A DNA stretch of 64,000 nucleotides from an uncultured Acidimicrobiales bacterium (GCA_937976305.1 CALJSB010000027.1:1-64000); one strand, 5' to 3'; numbered from the stretch's first letter, positions 8,339-18,291 are shown. Numbers and translations: made by a program. The notes: generated by a model not told the origin, from the letters alone.

Positions 8339-10222
8339 TTGGCAGTGGTCCTCGAATCCATCACCGGCCCAGCAGACCTGCGCCGCTTAGATTCAACCGA
8401 ACTCACGACTCTGTGTCGGGAGATTCGCGAGTTCATCGTCGACACCGTCAATCAGAAGAAGGACGGTCACCTCGGGTCGAACCTCGGTGCGGTCGAGCTC
8501 ACCATCGCCATCCATCGGTCGGTCTCCTCGCCTGACGACGTCATCTTGTGGGACACCGGGCACCAGACCTACGTGCACAAGATGCTCACGGGACGCACCG
8601 ACGACTTCGCCACACTTCGCGAGGCTGGCGGGTTGTCCGGCTACCCCAGTCGTGAAGAATCTGACCACGACTGGATCGAGAACAGCCACGCATCCACCGT
8701 GCTCGGCTATGCCCACGGCCTCTCTGCTGCCTTCGCCAAGACCGGCCAAGCGCATCGACGGATTGTTGCTGTGTTGGGTGACGGCTCGATGACCGGTGGT
8801 ATGGCATTCGAGGGTTTGAACAACCTCGGACACTCCGGCAGCGACGTCACCATCGTGCTCAACGACAACGGTCGTTCGTATGCGCCAACGATCTCGCTGC
8901 TCACTGAGAGCCTGGTGAAGATTCGCTCGAACCCGGTCTACATGCAGCGGCAACGCCGCTTTGAAGCGTGGGCTGCGAAGCTGCCGCTGATCGGCCGCTA
9001 CTCCACCCTCGGCGTGAATGCCTCCAAGGCTGCCATCCGAGAAGCCCTCGAACCGCAGGAGTTCTTCGAGCCCCTTGGCGTTCGCTACATGGGCCCCTTC
9101 GATGGCCACGACATTCCAGAACTCGAGACCGCACTTCGTAACGCAGCAGAGTTCGAAGGCCCCGTGGTTCTTCATGTCAAGACAAACAAGGGTCGTGGGT
9201 ACGCGCCAGCTGAGAACGACCCGATCAAGAACATGCACGACATGGGCGGCGTGAAGCCTGGCACCTACACGGCATCGTTCACTGAGTCGCTCGTCAAGCT
9301 CGGCGAAGAACACTCCGACGTCGTCGCCATCACCGCCGCAATGCCAGACTCCACTGGCCTGTTGCCGTTCCGAGATCGTTTCCCCGATCGTTGTTACGAC
9401 GTCGGTATTGCCGAACAACACGCCGTGACCGCTGCTGCAGGTATGGCGATGGGCGGGCTCCGACCGGTTGTTGCGCTGTACGCCACGTTCTTGTCGAGGG
9501 CGTTCGATCAAGCGAACCTCGATGTCGGTCTTCATGGCCAACGGGTGATCTTCTGCCTCGACCGTGCGGGCATCACCGGCAGTGATGGGCCATCACACCA
9601 CGGCATCTTCGACCTCGTGCTGATGTCCAAGATCCCGAACATGACGATCTGGTGCCCCTCGTCCTACCAAGAGCTTCAACAAATGCTCACCGACGCCTAC
9701 GACCTGGCCGAGGGTCCGGCAATGATTCGTTGGCCAAAGACTCCTGCGCCTTCGGTCACCGACGACGAAGTGGGTCGAGGCTTCGACGCTCGCCTTGTGA
9801 GCACCAGCGCATCTGGCGACAAACATGTCTGCATCGTTGGTGTCGGCAAGATGCTCGAGGCAGCCAAGAACGCTGCTGCCGAACTGACCGCCGAAGGCAT
9901 CAACGTCACGGTGTGGGATCCGCGCTGTGTGAAGCCGCTCGATCAGAGCATGATCGAAGACGCGGCTGCTCACCGGCTGGTCGTCACCATCGAAGATGGC
10001 CTCCGTGACGGCGGTATCGGCGCGGCCGTCCGCGACCAGATCGATGGTTGCGAAACCGTCGAGCGTCCGAACGTGCTCGTGCTTGGCGTTCCGACCGACT
10101 ATCTCCCGCATGCCAAGCCCGATGCGATCTTGGCCGATCTCGGACTCGACGGTGGCGGCGTTGCTACGACGATTCGTCAGGCGCTCACCTCGCAACGAGG
10201 GAGTGCGCCAGCCGGCGCCTAG
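8339..10222 (+). CDS. dxs: 1-deoxy-D-xylulose-5-phosphate synthase
   Basis: 627 aa, full length for Dxs. The thiamine-diphosphate site is visible: WDTGHQTYVHKML, then GDGSMTGGMAFEGLNN, then YDVGIAEQHAVTAAAGMA containing the catalytic Glu. The C-terminal transketolase domain has CLDRAGITGSDGPSHHG and a final regulatory fold with VGVGKMLEAA. It condenses pyruvate and glyceraldehyde 3-phosphate, the entry step of the MEP isoprenoid route, and so supplies polyprenols, including carriers for the mannosyltransferase genes near 57-59 kb. The start is uncertain: TTG at 8339 or GTG at 8345, with a TAGCGT box at 8330-8335. Confidence 0.95.
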   Translation: MAVVLESITGPADLRRLDSTELTTLCREIREFIVDTVNQKKDGHLGSNLGAVELTIAIHRSVSSPDDVILWDTGHQTYVHKMLTGRTDDFATLREAGGLSGYPSREESDHDWIENSHASTVLGYAHGLSAAFAKTGQAHRRIVAVLGDGSMTGGMAFEGLNNLGHSGSDVTIVLNDNGRSYAPTISLLTESLVKIRSNPVYMQRQRRFEAWAAKLPLIGRYSTLGVNASKAAIREALEPQEFFEPLGVRYMGPFDGHDIPELETALRNAAEFEGPVVLHVKTNKGRGYAPAENDPIKNMHDMGGVKPGTYTASFTESLVKLGEEHSDVVAITAAMPDSTGLLPFRDRFPDRCYDVGIAEQHAVTAAAGMAMGGLRPVVALYATFLSRAFDQANLDVGLHGQRVIFCLDRAGITGSDGPSHHGIFDLVLMSKIPNMTIWCPSSYQELQQMLTDAYDLAEGPAMIRWPKTPAPSVTDDEVGRGFDARLVSTSASGDKHVCIVGVGKMLEAAKNAAAELTAEGINVTVWDPRCVKPLDQSMIEDAAAHRLVVTIEDGLRDGGIGAAVRDQIDGCETVERPNVLVLGVPTDYLPHAKPDAILADLGLDGGGVATTIRQALTSQRGSAPAGA

Positions 10223-10277
10223 CCATACAGCTCAGGCATAGCGGCGCCCACGCGGCGATGTTCGCTGAGACAGTCGG

Positions 10278-11744
10278 TTACGGGAGTGGTCGGTCGGCCA
10301 GTGAAGGCCGTGCTGTGTTCGCACCGAGGTCCTTGGCCGCACGCACGTAGTTTTCGAGATCGCGATCAACCTCCGCTGCCGGTGCTGGGCGAGCGAACAG
10401 AAAGCCTTGAGCAAGGTCGCAGCCGAGCTCTTGCAGAATCTCGGCTTGCTGCGGTGTCTCGACGCCTTCGGCGATCACGGCGCAGCCGAGATCGTGGGCC
10501 ATGCGGATGAGGTTGCCAACGATGACGCGATCCTCCTCTGCAAGCCCGAGACCACCAACGAGCACCCGAGGAAGTCGAATGACATCGAAGCGGCAACGAC
10601 GCAACAGGTCGGGCGAGCCGAAACCAACGCCGAAGTCTTCGAGCGCTATTCCGACGCCCTCACCCTTCAAGATCTGAAGAGCTGGCCACAACAGATTGAT
10701 GTCAGGCCCGGCGGTGTCGCCGTTGACATCGAGCAGGACTTGGCTCGGCCGAACGCCGAGTTCGTGCACCGCTCCCATCACGACCTCGATGAAGCGTGAA
10801 TCGCGAACAAAGGTTGGGTCGAGGTTTGTCGCACCAAAGAGGCTCGGCAGCTTGAGCCGCCGATTCCAGAGACTGACGTGTCGCAATGTCTCGCGAAGTA
10901 CCCATGCGTGTAGCGGCACAACAATGGGAGACGCACGGAGAGCATCGAGGAAGACGCCCGGTGAGATCAGTTCTGCTCCGGAAGGTCCGGCGTCAGGAGC
11001 AAGCCAACGAAGCACCGCCTCAAAGCCGACGAGCGTGCCGCCGTTGAGCGAGACAATCGGCTGGTAGTACAGCTGGAACTCGTCGTTCTCGAACGCCCGT
11101 TGGAGCCGAACGGCAAGCACCTCGGGTTGGCGCTGCGCTGACTGGGTTTGATCGCGAATCACGAAGTGGCCGGCGCTCTGAAGGCGGGCCTCAGCCAGTG
11201 CTGCTTCGACGTCGACGAGCAGCCGACGCTCGTTCGTCTCGTGATCGCTGAGCTGCCCAGCAACGGCGACGTGCACCGGCACAACGAAGTTCTCGAAGGT
11301 CACCTGCAAAGGCAACATCGAAACGAGATCGCTCGCGGTGCGACGGGCTTCTTCAACTCCGAAGAGTCCGGGCCAAATGACGGCGAACTCAGAACCCAGA
11401 TAGCGGGCGATCGAGCCCTTCTGCCCCACCGCAGCCGAGAGTGACTCAGCAATGACCTGCAGAACCTCGTCGCCGACGGCACTTCCGTAGCCGTTGTTGA
11501 TCTCGGACAGGTTCGCAACGGACACGAGAAACATGCCGAAGCGATCGCCGGTGCGACGGCACCGATCGAGACTGGTGGTGACCCACTGCTCGAGCTGCCA
11601 GCGGTCGGGAAGACCCGTCAGACCATCAAGGTTCTGCGCTGCACTGTTGTCTGTTTCCGCTGTTTGCGAAGCACCTGTTGATGTGCGCCGAAAAACCATC
11701 GAGCCGCAAACCACCCTTCTCGTATGGGAAGTACGTCGGCACAC
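10278..11744 (-). CDS. degenerate GGDEF-EAL protein
   Basis: 488 aa (473 if the ATG at 11699 is used). A GGDEF-fold domain at about residues 38-200 begins with DGLTGLPDR, but the signature loop is LGSEF (residues 116-120) instead of GGDEF. An EAL-fold domain follows at about 210-470: the first Glu is kept (FEAVLRW, 242), NLDP replaces the NLS motif, LLDVNGD replaces the usual LELTE, EDFGVGF replaces DDFGTGY, and the catalytic Lys position reads IRLPR. AEGVET is intact. These changes suggest it binds or senses cyclic di-GMP rather than making or cleaving it efficiently. No membrane segment. Convergent with dxs. Confidence 0.85.
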   Translation of the reverse strand: MCRRTSHTRRVVCGSMVFRRTSTGASQTAETDNSAAQNLDGLTGLPDRWQLEQWVTTSLDRCRRTGDRFGMFLVSVANLSEINNGYGSAVGDEVLQVIAESLSAAVGQKGSIARYLGSEFAVIWPGLFGVEEARRTASDLVSMLPLQVTFENFVVPVHVAVAGQLSDHETNERRLLVDVEAALAEARLQSAGHFVIRDQTQSAQRQPEVLAVRLQRAFENDEFQLYYQPIVSLNGGTLVGFEAVLRWLAPDAGPSGAELISPGVFLDALRASPIVVPLHAWVLRETLRHVSLWNRRLKLPSLFGATNLDPTFVRDSRFIEVVMGAVHELGVRPSQVLLDVNGDTAGPDINLLWPALQILKGEGVGIALEDFGVGFGSPDLLRRCRFDVIRLPRVLVGGLGLAEEDRVIVGNLIRMAHDLGCAVIAEGVETPQQAEILQELGCDLAQGFLFARPAPAAEVDRDLENYVRAAKDLGANTARPSLADRPLP

Positions 11745-11794
11745 ATTGGCCCAACTTGAGCAAGTGATCTCGCCCAGAAGAGTTCACAACCCGG

Positions 11795-12616
11795 CTACGT
11801 CGCAGGCCGTCGCTCACGAAGCAGGACTTCTTGGACAATCGTTGCCCCGTGGCAGCCGTCGGCGGTGAAGACGTTGCCAACAGTGATACCGCGAGCGCCA
11901 ACGAGCGTGTGACAGCGCATGTCAGCCAGGAGCCACTCGGTGGGGTCCGTCTGGCGATGGAAATAGATCGAATGGTCGAGGCTGGCCCCGGTGAAATACT
12001 CGCGCTGCTCGTTTGGATCGGTGATCTGTTTTGGGTGAGCTGCTCTGGCGGCACCGGTTGGTGCGCCATCGGAGACAAACGCAAGCCCACAGGCCATCAA
12101 CTGCGGGTCGTCTGGCAGCTCAGCCGCCAATCGGAGGTAGACCACGGAGCGACCGACCTCGGGACTTGTTCGGCGGCGTTCGAGCAGGCTGCCCCAGCCT
12201 GAGTCCTCGATCTCACCGAGACTCGGGACGTCGTCTGGGAGCGTGGTTGGCTGAACGTCGACCGCTTCTTCTGGGCGCTGGAAGCTCGCAGACATGTTGA
12301 GAATCGCACCGTTCGATTGGCGGGCCACGACTCGTCTCGTCGCAAACGACCGACCGTTGCGAATGCGATCGACCTCGTATCGAACAGGCTCCTTGTCGGT
12401 GCCACCACGGATGAAGTAGGCGTGGAGGGAGTGAATGCCGAACTCGGGATCAACCGTTCGTTGGGCAGCCCGCAGCGACTGGGCAACAACTTGTCCACCA
12501 AAGAGACGCCCCCAGCGGGTCTTCGGGGCAATGCCGACGAAGGTATCCGGCCCCTGTTCGACAAGGCCCATCAGTTCTTCGAAGCTGGTGTTGGCGATGC
12601 TCCGCTCGGTATTCAC
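11795..12616 (-). CDS. tesB: acyl-CoA thioesterase II (TesB family)
   Basis: 273 aa. A double hot-dog thioesterase: RWGRLFGGQVVAQSL and LHAYFIRGG lie in the first fold, with ARQSNGAILNMSASFQ following; the second fold has LDHSIYFHR, SEWLL-like TEWLLADM and the C-terminal TADGCHGATIVQEVLLR. Hydrolyses medium or long acyl-CoA to free acid and CoA, cytoplasmic. The ATG overlaps the stop of the DUF2237 gene by four bases, so both are one operon. The nearby acyl-CoA ligase (13984) would counteract it. Confidence 0.92.
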   Translation of the reverse strand: MNTERSIANTSFEELMGLVEQGPDTFVGIAPKTRWGRLFGGQVVAQSLRAAQRTVDPEFGIHSLHAYFIRGGTDKEPVRYEVDRIRNGRSFATRRVVARQSNGAILNMSASFQRPEEAVDVQPTTLPDDVPSLGEIEDSGWGSLLERRRTSPEVGRSVVYLRLAAELPDDPQLMACGLAFVSDGAPTGAARAAHPKQITDPNEQREYFTGASLDHSIYFHRQTDPTEWLLADMRCHTLVGARGITVGNVFTADGCHGATIVQEVLLRERRPAT

Positions 12617-12978
12617 AGTGCTGGCGCTTCGTGACGCCGCAGTTCATCGAGCGTGACCCACTCGAGGACCGCGGCATGCGTCGCCTCGAGTACAACCGGC
12701 GGAGCGGCATCGGCATCGAGGGCTTCTTTCCAACGAGCGGCACAGAGGCACCACTGATCGCCATCGTTCAAGCCAGCAAAGCCATAGGCCGGCATCGGGG
12801 TGGACAAGTCGTTGCCTTGTGCCTTGCTGAAGGCCAGAAACTCATCGGTCACTCGAGCACACACCACATGCACGCCGGCATCATCAGCGCCGGTGTTGCA
12901 ACACCCATCGCGGTAAAAGCCCGTAAGAGGGTCGGTTGAACACGACTCGAGCTCGGTTCCCAGAACATTCTGCGCCAT
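12613..12978 (-). CDS. DUF2237 family protein
   Basis: 121 aa from the ATG at 12978. Nearly every family landmark is visible: NVLGTELESCSTDPLTGFYR, DGCCNTGADDAGVHVVCA, FLAFSKAQGNDLSTP, WCLCAARWKEAL and PVVLEATH. The conserved cysteines (CSTDP, CCNTG, VCARV, CLCAARW) suggest metal binding or redox chemistry, but the function of DUF2237 is unknown. First gene of a two-gene operon with tesB (ATGA overlap). A near-consensus box CACACT lies 7 bases upstream. Divergent from the peptidase gene at 13029. Confidence 0.88.
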   Translation of the reverse strand: MAQNVLGTELESCSTDPLTGFYRDGCCNTGADDAGVHVVCARVTDEFLAFSKAQGNDLSTPMPAYGFAGLNDGDQWCLCAARWKEALDADAAPPVVLEATHAAVLEWVTLDELRRHEAPAL

Positions 12979-13016
12979 GTCGTGCAGTGTGCCACGGCCA
13001 CGACGATCTCCCGAGT

Positions 13017-13022
13017 TACCGT
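13017..13022 (+). promoter_or_regulatory. -10 box of a probable leaderless promoter
   Basis: TACCGT, 6 bases before the GTG at 13029. Supports choosing this GTG over upstream in-frame starts. Confidence 0.5.
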
Positions 13023-13028
13023 CCTTCG

Positions 13029-13967
13029 GTGCCATTTCTCGCTCGTTGCGCCGTTCTGGTGGCCACGTTCGTCAGCCTGCTGACCGCCTGCTCCAACCTC
13101 GTGATTGTTGACGATGCTGCTTCTGACGCCGGAACGGACGGGGCCACAACGACCGCCTCTTCTCCGGCACCGAACGAAACTGATCGAGCCGAGCCCCAAA
13201 TCGAGACCACAACCTCGACAAGCCCGACGACGACCCAGCCCACCACCGCGTCCACGGTTCCACCGCTGACGACTCCCGACTGGCTTGGTTCTCGCCCGCT
13301 CGAAACAAACCAAAGCGGCTTTGCCGACGCTCAGCCCACGCCCGAGGAGCTCCTCGACCGGCGGCTACCGACGGTCGACACACTGCTGCCTCCACCAAGC
13401 GATGCCTTCGTCTCGAGCATCCAGCCCCTCGAGGGCGAGCCCCTCGAACGGTCGACGTGGCAGCCAGCCTGCCCGGTGAGCCCAGAAGAACTCAGCTACG
13501 TCACGGTGAGTTTCTGGGGGTTTGATGATGCCCACCACACCGGCGAGCTCATCGTGGCCGCCGACCAGGCTGAGGGCATTGTTGGTGTGTTCGAAAAGCT
13601 GCATGAGGTCCGCTTCCCGATGGAAGAAATGCGCATCGTCACGCCGGCCGACCTGAGCGGGTTTCCCACCGGCGATACCAACAACACCGCAACCTTTGCC
13701 TGCCGAGCGGTTACTGGCGGGAATCGATTCTCCGAGCACGCTTTCGGCTTGGCCATCGATATCAATCCGTTCCACAACCCGTACCACCGCAACGGACTGG
13801 TGCTCCCCGAACTCGCCACTGCCTACCTCGATCGCGACCAGATGCTCGACGGCATGATCACCCGCGGCGATGTCGTGGTGCAGGCGTTTGCCGAGATCGG
13901 ATGGGAATGGGGCGGCGATTGGCAGTCACTCAAAGACTTCCAGCACTTTGCCCTGAACAATCGATGA
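13029..13967 (+). CDS. secreted M15-type D-Ala-D-Ala carboxypeptidase-like lipoprotein
   Basis: 312 aa. The GTG start gives a signal peptide (VPFLARCAVLVATFVSLL) ending at a lipobox-like LTAC, followed by a long Thr/Pro/Ser-rich spacer (about residues 30-130). The C-terminal domain has the VanY/M15 zinc motifs: SEHAFGLAIDIN (SxHxxGxAxD) and WEWGGDW with DFQHF. It should cleave D-amino-acid peptide bonds in cell-wall peptides, anchored outside the membrane. Monocistronic, divergent from the DUF2237-tesB operon. Confidence 0.85.
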   Translation: MPFLARCAVLVATFVSLLTACSNLVIVDDAASDAGTDGATTTASSPAPNETDRAEPQIETTTSTSPTTTQPTTASTVPPLTTPDWLGSRPLETNQSGFADAQPTPEELLDRRLPTVDTLLPPPSDAFVSSIQPLEGEPLERSTWQPACPVSPEELSYVTVSFWGFDDAHHTGELIVAADQAEGIVGVFEKLHEVRFPMEEMRIVTPADLSGFPTGDTNNTATFACRAVTGGNRFSEHAFGLAIDINPFHNPYHRNGLVLPELATAYLDRDQMLDGMITRGDVVVQAFAEIGWEWGGDWQSLKDFQHFALNNR

Positions 13968-13969
13968 TC

Positions 13970-13975
13970 TAGCTT
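13970..13975 (+). promoter_or_regulatory. -10 box of a probable leaderless promoter
   Basis: TAGCTT, overlapping the stop codon of the previous gene and 8 bases before the ATG at 13984. Confidence 0.4.
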
Positions 13976-13983
13976 TTCGCCCC

Positions 13984-15573
13984 ATGGGGACCACATCAGT
14001 TGCAGAACGAGCTCGTGAATCAATCAAGACCCTTGCTGACTTCGGTCGGTTCTGGGCGGCAGAAACGCCAGACAAGGTTGCGCTGATCGCCGACGGTCGC
14101 ACCTGGACATTCAACGAACTCGACCTCGAGAGTCAGCAGGTTGCTCAAGGGCTCCTTGCCGCAGGGGTCGGTCCCGCAGGTCGGGTGGCGTTCCTCGATC
14201 GGAACGTGCCCGAATACTTCCCGCACGTTTTTGGCGGGGCCAAGATCAATGCGGTCTCGGTAGCGGTGAACTGGCGGCTCGCACCACCCGAGATGGAGTT
14301 CATCATCAACAACGCGGAAGCGTCCGTGATCTTCATCGGCGCGGAGTTTCTCGACCATCTCGCGAAGATGAACCTGGAAACCGTCGAGAAGATCATCGTC
14401 ATCGGCGACGCGGGCGCCTCTGGTCACCAGACGTATGAGGAGTGGGTCGCCGGCTATGAGGCGATGGATCCTGACATCGAGATCGGGCCGGAGGACACCT
14501 GCTACCAGCTCTACACCTCCGGCACCACTGGCTTGCCCAAGGGCGTCGAGATCACCAACCACAACTTCAGTTTCACGATGGCCATCGGAGCCGAGAACTG
14601 GACCTTGCACCAAGAGGCAGTGAATCTCGTGGCCATGCCGCTGTTTCACATTGCCGGCAGTGGCTGGGGTTTGGCCGGTATGTACTGCGGCGCTCAGACC
14701 GTGATGGTCCGCGAGGTCAACCCAATGGAGTTGATCGAAGTGATCCCCCAGTATGGGATCACCCACGCCCTGCTCGTTCCCGCCGTGTTGCAGTTCATCC
14801 TTGCCGTCCCCGCCTCCAAGGACGCCGACTTCAGCGCGGTCGAAGCAATCGTCTACGGAGCGTCACCGATCACCGAGCAGGTGCTGGTCGGTTCCATGGA
14901 TCTGTTCAAGTGCAACTTCATCCAGGCCTACGGTCTGACAGAGACAACCGGTGGCGTTGTGCAACTCGATCCAGAAGATCACGATCCGACCGGCGACAAG
15001 GCCCATCTGTTACGGGCTGCCGGCAAGCCCTGGGGCGACGTGCAGATCCGAATCGTCGACGCGGTGACCACCGACGACGTGCCGCCCGGCGAGGTCGGCG
15101 AGATCTGGGTCAAGAGCGAGCAGATCATGAAGGGCTACTGGCGTAACCCTGAAGCAACGGCGGCCTCGATCAACGAGGAGGGATGGTTCCGAACCGGCGA
15201 CGCCGGCTACATGAACGACGGGTATCTGTTCATCCACGACCGCGTCAAAGACATGATCGTCTCTGGCGGCGAAAACATCTACCCAGCCGAGATCGAGAAT
15301 GCCCTCATGAAGCACCCGTCGATTGCTGATGCCGCAGCCATCGGCATTCCGAGCGAGAAGTGGGGCGAAACGGTCTTGGCCATCATCGTCAAGGCCGACG
15401 ATGGCCTCACCGACGAAGAAGTGGTCGCCTTCTCGAAGGAAAATCTCGCCAGCTACAAGTGTCCCCGAGAGGTCAGCTTTGTCGAGGCGCTCCCGAGGAA
15501 TCCCTCCGGCAAGATCCTCAAGACCGAGCTACGTGCTCCCTATTGGGAGGGCAAAGAGCGCATGGTGAACTAG
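13984..15573 (+). CDS. acyl-CoA synthetase (AMP-forming, class I adenylate-forming family)
   Basis: 529 aa. Motif A3 YTSGTTGLPKG is near residue 175, AYGLTETTGG near 318, the hinge FRTGDAGYMNDGYLFIHDRVKDMI near 400-425 followed by GGENIYPAEIE, and the catalytic Lys in NPSGKILKTELR near the C-terminus. It activates a carboxylic acid to the acyl-AMP and then acyl-CoA; a fatty or aromatic acid is likely, but the substrate pocket is not readable by eye. Begins 16 bases after the peptidase stop, with its own TAGCTT box, so it is probably transcribed separately. Confidence 0.92.
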   Translation: MGTTSVAERARESIKTLADFGRFWAAETPDKVALIADGRTWTFNELDLESQQVAQGLLAAGVGPAGRVAFLDRNVPEYFPHVFGGAKINAVSVAVNWRLAPPEMEFIINNAEASVIFIGAEFLDHLAKMNLETVEKIIVIGDAGASGHQTYEEWVAGYEAMDPDIEIGPEDTCYQLYTSGTTGLPKGVEITNHNFSFTMAIGAENWTLHQEAVNLVAMPLFHIAGSGWGLAGMYCGAQTVMVREVNPMELIEVIPQYGITHALLVPAVLQFILAVPASKDADFSAVEAIVYGASPITEQVLVGSMDLFKCNFIQAYGLTETTGGVVQLDPEDHDPTGDKAHLLRAAGKPWGDVQIRIVDAVTTDDVPPGEVGEIWVKSEQIMKGYWRNPEATAASINEEGWFRTGDAGYMNDGYLFIHDRVKDMIVSGGENIYPAEIENALMKHPSIADAAAIGIPSEKWGETVLAIIVKADDGLTDEEVVAFSKENLASYKCPREVSFVEALPRNPSGKILKTELRAPYWEGKERMVN

Positions 15574-15645
15574 GAAGTACGGCTCCCTGAAGCACGGCTA
15601 CCTACAAGAACTCCTGTCAGCACCTGTGAAGTAAGCACGGGGCTG

Positions 15646-15684
15646 TATCGGCTGTTCTACAGGACCCCCAAATTTGGGCCGATA
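15646..15684. repeat. nested palindrome before the GGDEF-EAL gene
   Basis: TATCGGC (15646-15652) and GCCGATA (15678-15684) form 7-base arms around a perfect 12-base palindrome CCCAAATTTGGG (15667-15678, sharing one base with the right arm). It ends 9 bases before the ATG at 15694. Possible operator or structured leader. Confidence 0.45.
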
Positions 15685-15693
15685 CCCCTTGGC

Positions 15694-18195
15694 ATGCGCG
15701 GGAATCAACGCTGGCGAGCAGGGAAGGTCGACAAGATCGATCACATCGTTCGCACCGCCGCGCTAGCGCTCTTCCTCGTGTGCGTCGCACTTGTGCCTGG
15801 CATCGACGAGAGCCGCAACCTCCTCCTGTTCTACATCGCTGCGGTTGTGCTCCCCATCCAATTCGGGCTCCAGCTTTTGCTCGCTCGTCTCAAGGTCGAA
15901 GAGCGAAGTTCGTGGGGAGATCTGTCAGGCATCGTTTTTGCCGCGGGGGCAGCGCTCGTCGAGCCCAAGCTGCTCGGGGCCGCTCTCATCATCCAGTTTG
16001 CGAACATTGCGCGCTCGCTTTCAGCTCGACGGCTCACCTTCGCCCCATGGTCCGCTGGCCTGACCCTCGGCCTCATGACCGCACTTCTCGTCATATTCGA
16101 CTTCCCAGAGGCTCACATTCCGGCCTACGCGGCGGCCGTTGTTGTGGTTCCGAGGCTCGTGGTGGGCGCGAGACGAGCGCGCAAGAACGATGAGCACAAG
16201 ACGGCACAGATGACAAGCGTCGTGAGCTCGCTGCCGATTCTCATGTGGGAAGCCGACCGGACGACGGGCGACATGAAATCGCTCGTGGGCCAACCAGGTC
16301 GGGTGTTGGGGGCGTCACAAGAGCAACTTCTGGGTCAGGGGTACATCGACCGCATTCACAGCGACAACAAGGACGAGTTCCTGCAGCGGTTCACCACTGG
16401 CGACAACGTGCCGTTGACCTACCAGATTCAGCGCCCAGACGGCGCGTACCGTTGGATCAGCGACCGCATCGAGGACGTGCAGGTCGACGGTGAAGATCTT
16501 GTCCGGGGCATTTCCTACGACGTCACCGCTGAGCGCCAGGCTCACATGTCGATGGCTCGCCAGTCAGAAATCGTCCAACGGATGTCGGCGGCCACGATCG
16601 TGCTCGACAGTCCGGGCCAGCTCGGCAAGGCCCGAATCCTCCAAATCACCGACCCAGATTGCGACCTCACCCCGAATCCCCGACGGCATGTGGGCGACCG
16701 TTTCGGCGACGCCTTTCCGGAGCTTGCGCAGACGGAATGGCTCGGTGAGGCCATGGCAAACGTCGGGAGAGTCAGTTCGATCGAGATTGACCCACAATCG
16801 ATCATGTCGCAGACAAGAGGGCAGATCTCGGTTGAAACGGAGGTGTTCTCACTTCCCGATGGTTCCGCAGCCATCATCGTCGAGAACGTCACCGAGCGCG
16901 AGCGCGCCAACGCCGTGATTCGGCATCAAGCGAGCCACGACAGCCTCACGAACCTTCCAAACCGGAACGAACTCATGCGGGTGATGAACCTTGCATCGGA
17001 GGGCAGCGAGCGATTTGCTCTGGCCCTTTTGGATCTCAACCGGTTCAAGAACATCAATGACACATTGGGTCACTTCACGGGTGATGAGTTGCTCCGCGTC
17101 ATCGCGAATCGACTCGAGGGGGCTGTTGGCCCGAACGATCTTGTTGCCCGACTCGGGGGTGACGAGTTCGCTGTTGTGCTCAACGATCTGGAAGCGTCAC
17201 CGCTCGACGCCCGATTGGCAGCGATCGTCGCAGCCTGTCGGGAAAAGGCGTCGATTGGTGGCTCTGCGGTTGCGACCGGGGCGAGCATCGGCGTTGCTGT
17301 CTTTCCCGACCACGGCGAGGATCCCGAGTCTCTTCTGCGCTTCTCCGACATCGCGATGTATGAGGCAAAGCGCGCGAGCGACAGCATTCGCTTCTACGAG
17401 CCGGGCCATACCCGCGTGCCACAGCACCTCGGCCTCATGGCCGATCTCGCATCGGCGTTCAGCGAGCAACAGTTCGAACCGTACTTCCAGCCAAAGCTGC
17501 TGTTGGCCGACGGTTCAGTTTCGGGCGCCGAGGTACTCGCACGTTGGAACCACCCGGAGCGTGGCCTCGTGCTTCCCGGCGACTTCATCGAACTCACACT
17601 GCTCGCAGGCCAGGCAGACGAGCTCCTCACCGACATGCTGGTCAACAGCCTGCTCACGCTCCGACAGATGCCCAAGGAATGCAATCTCGCGGTGAACTTG
17701 TCGGCGGTGAACCTGCGTTGGTCCCGCCTTCCGGCGTTCATCGAGTCGAGCTTGCTCGAAGCCGGTATCAGCCCCAGCCGTCTCATCGTCGAGCTCACAG
17801 AATCAGAACTCATCGACGAATCCGGGGTCGTCCAGCGCTGTCTGCATACGCTCGCCGACATTGGCGTTGGCGTGTCGGTCGACGACTTCGGAACTGGCTA
17901 CTCATCGCTCGCACATCTGCGATCGTTGCCGTTGACCGAGCTCAAGATCGACCAACAGTTTGTGAGCGGGATGATGAACAATCATCACGATCACGTGATC
18001 GTCAAAACCCTGATCGACCTCGGGCACAACCTCGGCCTCGACGTGTCGGCTGAGGGTGTCGACGATGAGCCGACTCGTCAGGCCCTCGCCGACATGGGTT
18101 GCGACAAGGCCCAAGGTTTCATGCTGGGGCGTCCCATGCAGGCCCAGAACTTTCTCGCTCTCTTCGACCCCGCTGGCGTGACGACCGCCGGCTAG
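15694..18195 (+). CDS. membrane-bound PAS-GGDEF-EAL cyclic di-GMP enzyme
   Basis: 833 aa. The N-terminal region (about residues 15-155) has several hydrophobic segments. A PAS-like domain with IHSDNKDEFLQRF and YQIQRPDGAYRWISDRIED lies about 165-290. GGDEF is intact (LGGDEFAVVL, near residue 490, after LTNLPNRNEL and DLNRFKNIND). EAL reads EVLARWNHPE, then NLSAVNLRW, IVELTESELI, VDDFGTGYSSL, LKIDQQF and SAEGVDD, so most catalytic residues are kept. It is likely to make and/or degrade cyclic di-GMP in response to a signal sensed by the membrane or PAS part. Monocistronic, preceded by a nested palindrome. Confidence 0.92.
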   Translation: MRGNQRWRAGKVDKIDHIVRTAALALFLVCVALVPGIDESRNLLLFYIAAVVLPIQFGLQLLLARLKVEERSSWGDLSGIVFAAGAALVEPKLLGAALIIQFANIARSLSARRLTFAPWSAGLTLGLMTALLVIFDFPEAHIPAYAAAVVVVPRLVVGARRARKNDEHKTAQMTSVVSSLPILMWEADRTTGDMKSLVGQPGRVLGASQEQLLGQGYIDRIHSDNKDEFLQRFTTGDNVPLTYQIQRPDGAYRWISDRIEDVQVDGEDLVRGISYDVTAERQAHMSMARQSEIVQRMSAATIVLDSPGQLGKARILQITDPDCDLTPNPRRHVGDRFGDAFPELAQTEWLGEAMANVGRVSSIEIDPQSIMSQTRGQISVETEVFSLPDGSAAIIVENVTERERANAVIRHQASHDSLTNLPNRNELMRVMNLASEGSERFALALLDLNRFKNINDTLGHFTGDELLRVIANRLEGAVGPNDLVARLGGDEFAVVLNDLEASPLDARLAAIVAACREKASIGGSAVATGASIGVAVFPDHGEDPESLLRFSDIAMYEAKRASDSIRFYEPGHTRVPQHLGLMADLASAFSEQQFEPYFQPKLLLADGSVSGAEVLARWNHPERGLVLPGDFIELTLLAGQADELLTDMLVNSLLTLRQMPKECNLAVNLSAVNLRWSRLPAFIESSLLEAGISPSRLIVELTESELIDESGVVQRCLHTLADIGVGVSVDDFGTGYSSLAHLRSLPLTELKIDQQFVSGMMNNHHDHVIVKTLIDLGHNLGLDVSAEGVDDEPTRQALADMGCDKAQGFMLGRPMQAQNFLALFDPAGVTTAG

Positions 18196-18291
18196 TCCAC
18201 GTCACGCAGAAGCCGGGCAAGCAGACACAGGGCCCGCAGAGAGTTCGCTCCGAAAGTGGCGGTTGGCTCCAAGAGTTGGGATCATCCTCCG

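Noticed and set aside
8393-9541. 382-codon minus-strand frame
   Set aside because: Antisense to dxs, whose motifs are unmistakable.
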